DNA of 33,644 nucleotides from DATLGD01 sp035540755 (lineage in GTDB: Bacteria; Actinomycetota; Actinomycetes; Mycobacteriales; SCTD01): contig DATLGD010000218.1 in NCBI GenBank assembly GCA_035540755.1, positions 1 to 33,644 on the forward strand, in the 5' to 3' direction. Below, piece by piece: positions 21,266 to 29,100 of the stretch (positions are counted from its first letter, which is position 1; each line of letters starts with the position of its first letter). Below the pieces are notes generated by a model that did no database searches, was not told the origin of the DNA, and saw only the letters and a list, made by a program, of their open reading frames with translations. Made by a program: the position numbers and the translations under genes.

Positions 21266-23056
21266 GTGTCGGTCCTGCGCGTCGCCAACTGCTCGGGGTT
21301 CTACGGCGACCGCGCGTCTGCCCTGTCCGAAGTGCTCAACGACGGACCCGTCGACGTGGTGACGGGTGACTACCTCGCCGAGCTCACCATGCTCATCCTG
21401 TTCCGCACGAAGGCGAAGAACCCTTCCCGAGGCTACGCGAGCTCTTTCCTGCGCCAGCTGGAGCCGGTGCTCGGGACGATCACCGACCGCGGAACCACTG
21501 TCGTGGTGAACGCCGGCGGGCTCGCTCCGCATTCCTGCGCCGACGCCGTCCGCGCGCTGGCAGCCGCGCTGGGTCTCGACCTGGCCGTGGCCCACGTCGA
21601 GGGCGACGACCTGCTGCCCCGCGTCGACGAGCTTCGCGACCGGCTCCCGCACCTCGACACCGGCGAGCCGCTCGGCGACCGCGGCGTCCTCACCGCGAAC
21701 GCCTACCTGGGCGCCTGGGGGATCGCCTCAGCGCTGTCCGCCGGCGCGCAGGTGGTGGTGACCGGCCGGGTCACCGACGCCTCCCTCGTCGTCGGCCCGT
21801 GCGCGTCGCGCTTCGGCTGGACCCGCGACGACTGGGACCGTCTCGCAGCCGCCACCGTGGTCGGGCACGTGCTCGAGTGCGGCACCCAGGCCACCGGCGG
21901 CAACTACAGCTTCTGGCGCGAGGAGGTCGCCTGCCCGGTGCACCCCGGCTTCCCGGTGGCAGAGGTCGACGCCGACGGCGGCGCGGTGATCACCAAGCAC
22001 GACGGCACCGGCGGCGCGGTCACCGTCGGCACGGTCACCGCGCAGCTGCTCTACGAGATCGGCGGGCCCGCCTACCTCGGGCCGGACGTCGTCACCCGGT
22101 TCGACAGCATCGAGCTGACCGACGACGGCCCCGACCGGGTGCGCATCAGCGGGGTGCGGGGCGGGCCGCCGACCGGGCAGGTGAAGGTGGCACTGAACAT
22201 GCTCGGCGGCTTCCGCAACCGGATGGAGCTGGTGCTCACCGGTCTCGACGTCGAGGCCAAGGCCGACTTCGCGCTCGCCGGCCTGCGCGACGCCCTCCCG
22301 GTGGAGCCGGCCGTGCTCGAGACCACGCTGGTGCGCCTGGACCGCCCTGACGCCGCGACTCACGAGCAGGCCGCCGCGCTGCTGCGCGTCACCGTCAAGG
22401 ACGACGACCCGCAGAAGGTCGGGCGCGCGTTCTCCTCGGCGGCGGTCGAGCTGGCGCTGGCCAGCTACCCGGGCTTCACGCTCACCTCGCCCCCCGGTGA
22501 CGGGACCCCGTACGGCGTCTACTGGCCGGCGCTGGTCGACGCCGCCGAGGTCGAGCACGTCGTCGTGCACGCCGACGGCCGGCGCGAGGCCGTGCCCCAC
22601 CCCCCCGGTGCGACGTCAGAAGCCAGGAGCACCGCCGCCGGCGTGTCTTCTGACGTCCCGGCACGAGCCGCCGCTGCGTCAGATCGTGGGAGCGACGGTG
22701 ACGGCGTGTCTTCTGACGTCCCGACGCGGCGGGTGCCGCTGGGGACGGTCGTCGGCGCACGGTCGGGCGACAAGGGCGGCAACGCCAACGTCGGCTTCTG
22801 GGCCCGCACCGACGACGCCGCGGCCTGGCTGCTCGGCTGGCTGGACGAGTCCGCCTTCCGGGCGCTGCTGCCCGAGGCCGACGGGCTCGCCGTCGAGGTG
22901 CACCCGCTGCCGAACCTGCGCGCCGTCAACGTCGTCGTGCACGGGCTGCTCGGCGAGGGGGTGGCCAGCAGCACCCGGTTCGACCCGCAGGCCAAGGGCC
23001 TCGGCGAGTACCTGCGGTCGCGGCTGGTCGACGTGCCGGCCACGCTGCTCGGGTGA
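21266..23056 (+). CDS. AtuA-like (DUF1446) acyclic terpene utilisation family protein
   Basis: This is a 596-residue protein with two domains. The N-terminal DUF1446 domain (1-450) shows RVANCSGFYGDRASALSEVL, GDYLAELTMLIL, VNAGGLAP, TANAYLGAWGIASAL, VTGRVTDASLVVGP and QATGGNYSFW. The C-terminal ferredoxin-fold part (about 487-596) shows GARSGDKGGNANVGFW, LPNLRAVNVVVHGLLGEGVASSTRFDP (key residues LLGxGVA) and AKGLGEYLRSR. In Pseudomonas atuA lies in the citronellol/geranyl-CoA pathway, but its own reaction is not known. The linker carries an insert of repeated DNA (22612-22723). The GTG at 21266 is the first plausible start and has only a weak upstream AGGGG. It is coupled by GTGA to the following flavoprotein. 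Confidence 0.87.
   Translation: MSVLRVANCSGFYGDRASALSEVLNDGPVDVVTGDYLAELTMLILFRTKAKNPSRGYASSFLRQLEPVLGTITDRGTTVVVNAGGLAPHSCADAVRALAAALGLDLAVAHVEGDDLLPRVDELRDRLPHLDTGEPLGDRGVLTANAYLGAWGIASALSAGAQVVVTGRVTDASLVVGPCASRFGWTRDDWDRLAAATVVGHVLECGTQATGGNYSFWREEVACPVHPGFPVAEVDADGGAVITKHDGTGGAVTVGTVTAQLLYEIGGPAYLGPDVVTRFDSIELTDDGPDRVRISGVRGGPPTGQVKVALNMLGGFRNRMELVLTGLDVEAKADFALAGLRDALPVEPAVLETTLVRLDRPDAATHEQAAALLRVTVKDDDPQKVGRAFSSAAVELALASYPGFTLTSPPGDGTPYGVYWPALVDAAEVEHVVVHADGRREAVPHPPGATSEARSTAAGVSSDVPARAAAASDRGSDGDGVSSDVPTRRVPLGTVVGARSGDKGGNANVGFWARTDDAAAWLLGWLDESAFRALLPEADGLAVEVHPLPNLRAVNVVVHGLLGEGVASSTRFDPQAKGLGEYLRSRLVDVPATLLG
22612..22723. repeat. Repeated palindromic insert inside the AtuA-like gene
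   Basis: A 21-nt sequence, the core of which is GTGTCTTCTGACGTCCC, occurs twice (22640-22660 and 22703-22723), 63 bp apart, so each copy encodes the same GVSSDVP peptide in frame. GACGTCAGAAG at 22612-22622 is the exact reverse complement of CTTCTGACGTC inside the first copy, giving an 11-bp stem with a 24-nt loop. A shorter partner GTCAGA precedes the second copy. The whole lies in the linker between the two domains (residues about 449-486), where extra residues can be tolerated. The repeats look like a tandem pair of small palindromic elements that entered the gene in frame. Confidence 0.7.
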
Positions 23057-24171
23057 GCACCGGACAGACCTGGGACGTCGTCGTCGTGGGCGGTGGCCCG
23101 GCGGGCGCGGCGGCGGCGCGCACCGCCGCGCAGACCGGCGCCCGCACCCTGCTGCTCGAGCGCGAGCACCTCCCCCGCTACAAGCGCTGCGGCGGTGGGC
23201 TCATCGGCCTGTCCCAGGCCGCGGTCGCCGACGCCGGCGTCGACGTCGCCGCCCTCAGCAGGGACGTCGTCGGGCGGATGACGTTCACCTCGCGAGGCCG
23301 GCACGCCTACACCCGCGAGGCCGAGCCGTTCCTGCCGATGGTCGTGCGCGCCGAGCTCGACGAGGCGCTCGTGCAGGCGGCCGCGGACGCCGGCGCGGCC
23401 GTGCGCGACGGCACCACCGTCACCGGCTACACCACGGAAACCGACGGCGTGCGGCTCACCACCAGCGGCGGCGAGCTGCGGGCCCGAGCCGTCGTCGGCG
23501 CCGACGGCTCGGGCAGCCGCGCCGCGGCGCACGTGGGGGTGGCCTGCGAGTCCGTGGACCTGGGCATGGAGGCCGAGCTGCCCGTGCCGCCGGGAACCGA
23601 CTGGCAGGGCCACGTCCTGCTCGACTGGGGTCCGGTCCCCGGCTCCTACGGCTGGGTCTTCCCCAAGGGGGACCGGCTGACGGTCGGCGTCATCGGCGCC
23701 CGGGAGCGCGGCGGCGACGTCCGGGCGTACTTCCGCTCCTTCGTGGCCTCGCTCGGCCTCGACATCGCCGACGGCGAGCACGTCGGCGGTCACCTGACCC
23801 GGGTGCGGACGACGTCGTCGCCGCTGCGCCGCGGTCGGGTGCTCGTCGCCGGGGACGCGGCCGGTCTGCTCGAGCCGTGGACGCGCGAGGGCATCTCGTT
23901 CGCCCTGCGTTCGGGCGCGCTGGCCGGCGCCGCCGCCGTCGGCGGCTCCTCCTACGAGTCGGCCGTGGACCGCGTGCTCGGCGACGAGATGGCCGCCGGG
24001 CGCCGCGCGCTCGCCGCCTTCACCCGGCACCCGCGGGCCGTGCACGAGGTGCTGCGTCGGGGGCCCGGCATGTGGCCGCGCTTCCGCCGCCTGGTGTCGG
24101 GCGGCACGACGATGCCCGAGCAGCTGTCGCGGCTGCCGGTGCGCGCGCTGGTCACCGCGCTCGGCGGGTGA
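23053..24171 (+). CDS. Geranylgeranyl reductase family FAD-dependent oxidoreductase
   Basis: This is a 372-residue flavoprotein of the GR2/p-hydroxybenzoate-hydroxylase fold. FAD motifs are VVVVGGGPAGAAAAR (9-23), RYKRCGGGLIG, the VVGADGSGS motif in the middle, and VLVAGDAAGLLEPWTREGISFALRSG. It should reduce prenyl double bonds (menaquinone side chain, geranylgeranyl chains or polyprenyl lipids) or act as a related monooxygenase. The sequence does not decide between these. Its GTG overlaps the stop of the AtuA-like gene (GTGA), so the pair may work on the same isoprenoid compound. The LVIVD gene follows after 23 bp but seems to have its own promoter. Confidence 0.88.
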   Translation: MSTGQTWDVVVVGGGPAGAAAARTAAQTGARTLLLEREHLPRYKRCGGGLIGLSQAAVADAGVDVAALSRDVVGRMTFTSRGRHAYTREAEPFLPMVVRAELDEALVQAAADAGAAVRDGTTVTGYTTETDGVRLTTSGGELRARAVVGADGSGSRAAAHVGVACESVDLGMEAELPVPPGTDWQGHVLLDWGPVPGSYGWVFPKGDRLTVGVIGARERGGDVRAYFRSFVASLGLDIADGEHVGGHLTRVRTTSSPLRRGRVLVAGDAAGLLEPWTREGISFALRSGALAGAAAVGGSSYESAVDRVLGDEMAAGRRALAAFTRHPRAVHEVLRRGPGMWPRFRRLVSGGTTMPEQLSRLPVRALVTALGG

Positions 24172-24182
24172 GCTGCACCACG

Positions 24183-24188
24183 TACCCT
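24183..24188 (+). promoter_or_regulatory. -10 element of a probable leaderless LVIVD gene transcript
   Basis: TACCCT fits TAnnnT and is followed by six bases and the GTG at 24195. No Shine-Dalgarno sequence is present between this box and the start, so the mRNA probably begins at the start codon. It lies just after the upstream stop codon (TGA at 24169-24171). Confidence 0.4.
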
Positions 24189-24194
24189 CCTGCC

Positions 24195-25833
24195 GTGACG
24201 ACGCGACGCCGGACGGCTGCTGCCGTGGCGCTGACCTGCTGCTCCGTGCTCGGCACCGCCCTGGTGGGCGTGGCCTCGGCCGCCTTCCCGCCCGACCTCG
24301 ACGACCCCCCGCCGCTCCCGGTGCCGCGGGCCGAGTGCGGCCCCGGCTCGGTGCCCGAGCCCGGCATGCAGGGCCGCGTGCCGGCCGACGACGTCGCGGC
24401 CGGCGGCGCCGCGGAGGGCTACCGGTGCAACGCGGAGGTGGTCGGACGGTTCGGCGTGTCAGGCGGCTACAAGGTCGAGCGCTACGTGGACGCGGCCGGC
24501 CACGAGTGCGCCTACTACGACACGACCCTGCTCTACCCGACCAACGCCACCGCGCCGCTCGAGGACGAGCCGACCGGCGTCGCCGTCCTCGACATGGCGG
24601 ACCCGAGCGCCCCGCGGCTGACCGCGACCCTGACCACGCCGGCGATGTCGACACCGCACGAGTCGCTGCTGTTGAACCAGCGCCGTGGGCTGCTGGCGGC
24701 CGTCGCCGGCAACCCGCTCTTCGCCCCGGGACAGCTCGACCTCTACGACGTCAGCGCGGACTGCCGTGCGCCCCGGCTGCTGAGCTCCTCCCCGGTCGGG
24801 CTGCTCGGGCACGAGAGCGGCTTCAGCCCGGACGGCAACACCTTCTGGGCGGCGTCCCTCGGCGGCGGCACCCTGACCGCGATCGACGTCACCGACCCCC
24901 GCCTCCCGAAGCCGGTGTACGTCGGCAACCACGACACGCACTCCCTGGCGATCAGCGACGACGGCAACCGCGCGTACCTGGCCGCCGGCGCCGGCTTCCC
25001 GCGCAACGAGATCGGCTCCGCGGCGGAGATCAACGGCCTCGAGATCCTCGACGTCAGCGAGGTGCAGGCGCGGGCGAGCGATCCGCGGGTGAGCCGGGTC
25101 GGCGCCGTCGAGTGGTCGACGGTGACGATCCCGCAGGCGGCACTGCCCGTGACCATCGGCGGCCGGCCCTACCTCGTCGAGATCGACGAGTTCGCCTACA
25201 ACGGCAACCGCATCGCCGGCAACGGCGAGCGGGTCGGCGCCGGGCGCATCATCGACATCAGCGACGAGACCGCGCCGAGGGTGGTCTCCGACCTGCGACT
25301 CGAGGTGCACCAGCCGGAGAACCGGCCACAGCTGGTCGGCGACCCCGGGGCCACCAGCGCGACCGGCGGCTACGCCGGGCACTACTGCGCGGTCCCGCAG
25401 CGCGAGGAGCCCGGCATCGTGGCCTGCAGCTTCCTCGCGTCCGGGCTGCGCGTGTTCGACATCCGCGACCCGCTGGCCCCGAAGGAGATCGCCTACTTCG
25501 TGGCGCCGGTGCCGCCGGCGGGGCCCGGCCAACGCCGCGTTCACCAGCGCCAGCTTCGTGCCGGAGCGGAACGAGATCTGGTACGCCGACGGCGGTGCCG
25601 GGTTCTTCGCGCTGCGCCTCACCAACGACGTCTGGCCGCGGCCGGCGCCCGTCGCTCACACCGACCCGGCCCCGATCGGCCCGGGCGACGCCGGGACGAC
25701 CCGTGACGACACGACCCGAGCCGCCGGCGGTCCACGCCTCGCCGCGACCGGTCTCGCGCTGCCGGCGACCGCCGCGCTCGCGCTGCTGGTCACCGCCGGC
25801 GCCGTCCGTCTCGCCGGTCGCCGCACAGGTTGA
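24195..25833 (+). pseudogene. LVIVD-repeat surface protein with LAATG sortase signal, frameshifted
   Basis: GTG at 24195 starts an exported protein with a signal peptide (AAAVALTCCSVLGTALVGVASA) and LVIVD-type propeller repeats (EPTGVAVLDMADPSAP, GTLTAIDVTDPRLP, INGLEILDVSEV, SGLRVFDIRDPLAP). The frame is good to about 25520, then turns Arg-rich and ends at 25706 (503 residues). In the +1 frame from about 25528 the protein continues sensibly: ANAAFTSASFVPERNEIWY, GFFALRLTNDVWP, a spacer, and RLAATG with a hydrophobic helix and RR, a class-E-type (LAXTG) sortase signal (25738-25833). One extra base in GGGGCCCGG (25520-25528) explains the break. It may be a real mutation, a sequencing error in a G/C run, or programmed frameshifting. 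Unshifted, the product would lack its wall anchor. Confidence 0.85.
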
Positions 25834-25840
25834 GGTGGGC

Positions 25841-26233
25841 GTGGCGACCTGGGACGACGTCCGGCGCCTGGCGCTCGCCCTGCCGGAGACCGACGAGCAC
25901 CCCTCCTACGGCGGCACCAGGGCGTGGCGCGTGCGCCGGCGCGCCTTCGTCTGGGAGCGGCCGCTGCACGGCCCGGACCTGGCGGCGCTCGGCGACGCGG
26001 CCCCCGACGGGCCGGTGCTCGGGGCCCGGGTGCCGGACGAGGGCGCGAAGCAGGCGATGATCGCCGACTCCCCGCACCTGTTCTTCACGACACCGCACTT
26101 CGACGGCTACCCGGCCGTGCTCGTCCGGCTCGACGAGATCGGCGAGCAGGAGCTGGCGGAGCTGGTCGTCGAGGCCTGGCTCGACCGCGCGCCGAAGCGG
26201 CTGGCGGCGACCTGGCTGGCCGCCCGGACCTGA
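25841..26233 (+). CDS. MmcQ/YjbR family DNA-binding-like protein
   Basis: This is a 130-residue CyaY-like-fold protein. VRRLALALPETDEHPSYGGTRAWRV at the N-terminus, then PDEGAKQAMIADSPHLFFTTPHFDGYPAVLVRL and the C-terminal EAWLDRAPKRLAATW, are typical of the MmcQ/YjbR family. Despite its name, DNA binding is unproven for most members. GTG at 25841 has GAGG 5 nt upstream and starts 7 bp after the end of the LVIVD frame, so the two could share a transcript. The function is unknown. Confidence 0.88.
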   Translation: MATWDDVRRLALALPETDEHPSYGGTRAWRVRRRAFVWERPLHGPDLAALGDAAPDGPVLGARVPDEGAKQAMIADSPHLFFTTPHFDGYPAVLVRLDEIGEQELAELVVEAWLDRAPKRLAATWLAART

Positions 26234-26252
26234 CCGTCTCCGGCCGCCGCCA

Positions 26253-26882
26253 TCAGGCCGGCCCCGGTGGCCGCCGCCAGCGGGGCGCCACCGGGGCGTG
26301 CCAGTCGCGCCAGACCCCGATCATCCGCAGGGCGAACACCAGCGCGGCCGCCGTGACCGACACCACCGGACCGGACAGCTCCAGCCCGTCGGCGACCACG
26401 ACGACCGTCGCACCGAGCAGCGCCGGCACGGCGTAGACCTCACGGCGCAGCACGATCGGCACCACGCCGGCCAGCACGTCGCGCAGGACGCCGCCGCCGA
26501 TGCCGGCCAGGCACCCGATGACGACGGCAGGCAGCGCACCGAGCCCGGCGTCGAGCGCCTTCGCCGTCCCGGCGACGACGAACAGGCCGAGACCGGCGGC
26601 GTCGAACAGCCGCACCGCCGGGGTCAGCCGCTCCACCAGGCGGGCGCCCAGGAACACCACGACGCCGGCGAGCACCGCCGCGACCAGGTAGCGCTCGTCG
26701 CGCAGCGCCGCGGGCGGCACGTCGCCGACGAGGACGTCGCGGGCCAGCCCTCCCCCGAGGCCGGTGACAAGAGCCAGCACGACGACGCCGAACACGTCGA
26801 ACCGCTGCTCGACGGCGCGCAGCCCGCCGGACAGGCCGAAGACGAACACCCCCAGCAGGTCGAGGGCGAGCAGGAGCGTCAC
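26253..26882 (-). CDS. TRIC cation channel / UPF0126 family membrane protein
   Basis: This is a 209-residue integral membrane protein with about six or seven helices arranged as two inverted repeats. Each repeat has a glycine-rich kinked helix: TGLGGGLARDVLVGDVPP and AGIGGGVLRDVLAGVVP. The GGGxxRD motifs and VFVFGLSGGLRA at the start define the trimeric intracellular cation channel (TRIC/YadS) family. Bacterial members conduct K+ or other small ions, although some are proposed to carry small molecules such as glycine. GTG at 26882 has GGAG 8 nt upstream. It is convergent with the MmcQ gene and divergent from the DUF7455 gene. Confidence 0.92.
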   Translation of the reverse strand: MTLLLALDLLGVFVFGLSGGLRAVEQRFDVFGVVVLALVTGLGGGLARDVLVGDVPPAALRDERYLVAAVLAGVVVFLGARLVERLTPAVRLFDAAGLGLFVVAGTAKALDAGLGALPAVVIGCLAGIGGGVLRDVLAGVVPIVLRREVYAVPALLGATVVVVADGLELSGPVVSVTAAALVFALRMIGVWRDWHAPVAPRWRRPPGPA

Positions 26883-26929
26883 GGCGCGGACTCCGCCATG
26901 GTGCTGATCGGCCGTCCCTGGAGCGGACT

Positions 26930-26942
26930 ACCCGGACCGGGT
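26930..26942. promoter_or_regulatory. Small palindrome in the TRIC/DUF7455 divergent region
   Basis: ACCCGGACCGGGT is a perfect 6-bp inverted repeat around one base, within the 134-bp region between two divergent genes. It could be an operator, but GC-rich palindromes of this size also arise by chance in such DNA. Confidence 0.3.
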
Positions 26943-27016
26943 GGGGAGGCGTTCGACACGCCCGTCATCCTGCCTTCACCGGGAACGCCGGCCGCGGATG
27001 TGGTGTTGTCTTGAGT

Positions 27017-27220
27017 GTGACCGGAACCGTGACACCCACCGCACCGACTACGACCATGACCGCCGCCGACCGATGCGACCGCTGCAGCGCCCAGGCGTTC
27101 GTCCGGGTCGTCCTCGCCAACGGCGAGCTGACGTTCTGCGGACACCACGCCAAGGCGCTCGAGCCGACCCTGCGAGCCCAGGCGCTCGAGTGGGTCGACG
27201 AGACCCACCAGCTCGTCTGA
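27017..27220 (+). CDS. DUF7455 family small protein
   Basis: This is a 67-residue actinobacterial protein. Its core MTAADRCDRCSAQAFVRVVLANG followed by LTFCGHHAKALEP has a CxxC and a CxHH, which together can bind one zinc ion. The rest is a short helix (LRAQALEWVDETHQL). Streptomyces and mycobacterial relatives of 65-80 residues look the same, and their function is not known. The start is uncertain: GTG at 27017 gives the typical Thr/Pro-rich leader, while ATG at 27056 would give only the core. A GC-rich hairpin (27241-27273) follows the stop and may end the transcript. Confidence 0.85.
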   Translation: MTGTVTPTAPTTTMTAADRCDRCSAQAFVRVVLANGELTFCGHHAKALEPTLRAQALEWVDETHQLV

Positions 27221-27240
27221 GCACCCTCCCGACGTCCAGC

Positions 27241-27273
27241 CGGCCGCCGCTCCCCGCTGGGGGGCGGCGGCCG
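27241..27273 (+). terminator. GC-rich hairpin after the DUF7455 gene
   Basis: Two 15-nt arms (CGGCCGCCGCTCCCC at 27241-27255 and GGGGGGCGGCGGCCG at 27259-27273) pair with one mismatch around a 3-nt loop. There is no run of T after it, so it is not a textbook intrinsic terminator, although actinobacterial terminators often lack the T tract. It starts 20 bp after the DUF7455 stop. It may also sit in the leader of the next gene. Confidence 0.5.
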
Positions 27274-27291
27274 TCGTCGTCCCGGCACCCG

Positions 27292-28248
27292 TTGCTGCGG
27301 CTGCTGACTGCGCTCGGCCTGGCTGGCCTGGTCGCGGTGCTGGCGGTCCGGCTCACCGGCAGCGAGCGCGGCGCGCTGCTCGTGCTGCTCGTGGGCGCTC
27401 TGCCGCTGACCCTGCTCGCGGTCTACCCGCTGCTCGCAGCGGCGCTGTGGCTGCGCTCGCGGGTGCTCGTGCCCGTCGGCGTCGTCCTCGTCGTGGCGCA
27501 CGGCCTCGTGGTCGCCCCCGACCTGCGGGCCGAGCCCCTGCCCGGCGGGGCTGACGCCGCACCGTCGCTGCGGGTCGTCGTCGCCAACCTCTACCGGCTC
27601 AACCCGCGGCCCGAGCAGGCCGCGGAGGTCCTGCGCGGCCTCGATGCCGACGTCCTGGTGGTGCCCGAGCTCGACGCCCGCGGTCGCGCCGCCCTCGACG
27701 CGGCGGGGCTCGCCGACGACCTCCCGCACACGGCAGTGGCCGGCGACGGCGAGGAGACGGTGGGGCTGCTCAGCCGGCTGCCGCTCGAGGACGTCGTCCT
27801 GCGACATGTGGGCGCGCGCGTGCTGCCGCAGGCGACCGTCGGCGTCGGGGGCGTCCGCGTCCGCCTGCTGGCCGTGCACCCGCTCCCTCCGCTCGCCGGG
27901 CTGGAGCCGCTGTGGCGGGTGACGCTCGCCGACACCGCGCGGCAGGTCGACGCGGAGGGCCTGCCGGTGGTCGTCGCCGGCGACCTCAACGCCGACCGGC
28001 ACCACGCCGTGTTCCGCGGCCTGCTCGACACCGGCCTGCGCGACGCCCACGGCGAGCGTGGCCGGGGCCTCGCGCGCACCTGGCCCGGCCGCTTCCCGGT
28101 GCTGCACCTCGACCACGTGCTCGTGCGCGACGGCGACGGCGCGTCGCTCGCCGTGCTCGACGTGCGGGAGGTGCGGCTGCCGGGCAGCGACCACCGGACC
28201 GTCGTCGCCGACCTGGCCGTGCTGGCCGCGGGTGACCAGGCGGACTAG
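27292..28248 (+). CDS. Membrane-anchored endonuclease/exonuclease/phosphatase (EEP) family protein
   Basis: This is a protein of about 318 residues with three N-terminal transmembrane helices (LLTALGLAGLVAVLAVRL, GALLVLLVGALPLTLLAVYPLL, VLVPVGVVLVVAHGLVV) and an extracytoplasmic EEP domain. The catalytic set is visible: Asn in VVVANLY, Glu in VVPELD, DxN in AGDLNAD and His in LPGSDHRTVV. Such proteins act as phosphodiesterases, often on lipids or nucleic acids; the substrate is unknown. The start is uncertain. No ATG or GTG lies at the right place, so TTG at 27292 is proposed. A CTG at 27217 overlapping the previous stop would add 25 residues and read through the hairpin. The stop overlaps that of the convergent ABC gene (CTAG). 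Confidence 0.8.
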   Translation: MLRLLTALGLAGLVAVLAVRLTGSERGALLVLLVGALPLTLLAVYPLLAAALWLRSRVLVPVGVVLVVAHGLVVAPDLRAEPLPGGADAAPSLRVVVANLYRLNPRPEQAAEVLRGLDADVLVVPELDARGRAALDAAGLADDLPHTAVAGDGEETVGLLSRLPLEDVVLRHVGARVLPQATVGVGGVRVRLLAVHPLPPLAGLEPLWRVTLADTARQVDAEGLPVVVAGDLNADRHHAVFRGLLDTGLRDAHGERGRGLARTWPGRFPVLHLDHVLVRDGDGASLAVLDVREVRLPGSDHRTVVADLAVLAAGDQAD

Positions 28249-29033
28249 AAGCCCGCCCGCGCGGTCCAGCGGCCCTCGCGCTGCTCGGCCACCAGGGGCA
28301 GCCCGAAGGCCTGCGACAGCAGCGGGCCGGTGAGCACCTCCTCGGCCGGACCGGCGGCGACGATCCGCCCGCGGGCCATCAGCAGCGCGTGGGTGGTGCC
28401 CGCCGGGACCTCCTCGGCGTGGTGGGTGACGAGGACCGTGGGCGGCGCCGCAGGGTCGGCAGCGAGCCGGGCGAGCAGCCGCAGCAGCGCCTCCCTCGCC
28501 CCGAGGTCGAGCCCGGCGGCCGGCTCGTCGAGCAGCAGCAGCTCCGGGTCGGTCATGAGCGCCCGGGCGAGCAGCACCCGCTTGCGCTCGCCCTCGGACA
28601 GGGTGCCGAAGCGGCGCTCGGCGAACGACGCCAGCCCGACCCGGGCGAGCAGGCTGCGGGCCCGCGCGACGTCTTCGGCGTCGTACCGCTCGCGCCAGCG
28701 GCCGACCACGCCGTAGGAGGCGCTGACGACGAGGTCCAGCGCCTTCTCGTGGCCGGGGACGCGATCGGCCAGCTGGGCGCTGGACAGGCCCACCCGGGTC
28801 CGCAGCTCGCCCAGGTCGGCCTGGCCGAACCGCTCGCCGAGCAGCTCGACCGAGCCGCGGGTCGGGAACAGGGACGCGGCGGCGACCTGCAGCAGCGTGG
28901 TCTTGCCCGCGCCGTTCGGGCCGAGCACCGCCCAGCGCTCCCCCTCGCGCACCGTCCAGGTGACGCCGTCGAGAAGCGCGGCGCCGTCGCGGACGACCGC
29001 GACGCCGGACAGGGACAGGACGGCGGCAGGCAC
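28245..29033 (-). CDS. ABC transporter ATP-binding protein (stand-alone)
   Basis: This is a 262-residue ABC ATPase. Walker A is GPNGAGKTT near residue 40, the Q-loop region is VGLSSAQLAD, the signature is LSEGERKR instead of LSGGQ, Walker B is LLLLDEPAAGLD, and the switch His is VTHHAEE. No permease or solute-binding gene is adjacent, so it resembles the ModF/YfiL-like lone ATPases. It may join a distant permease or act in a non-transport role. GTG at 29033 is chosen because TACGGT lies 7 nt upstream, suggesting a leaderless transcript. The frame is open to 29102, but that part would overlap the divergent crotonase gene. Confidence 0.88.
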   Translation of the reverse strand: MPAAVLSLSGVAVVRDGAALLDGVTWTVREGERWAVLGPNGAGKTTLLQVAAASLFPTRGSVELLGERFGQADLGELRTRVGLSSAQLADRVPGHEKALDLVVSASYGVVGRWRERYDAEDVARARSLLARVGLASFAERRFGTLSEGERKRVLLARALMTDPELLLLDEPAAGLDLGAREALLRLLARLAADPAAPPTVLVTHHAEEVPAGTTHALLMARGRIVAAGPAEEVLTGPLLSQAFGLPLVAEQREGRWTARAGF

Positions 29034-29040
29034 GGGGCCG

Positions 29041-29046
29041 ACCGTA
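29041..29046 (-). promoter_or_regulatory. -10 element of a probable leaderless ABC ATPase transcript
   Basis: On the minus strand TACGGT is followed by CGGCCCC and the GTG at 29033. The hexamer and spacer length are the same as before glgA. No Shine-Dalgarno sequence is seen. Confidence 0.45.
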
Positions 29047-29100
29047 ACGGCCGGTCCACCCGGCCGGAGCCCCGGCACGCCGCCGGGCCAGGATGTCGGC

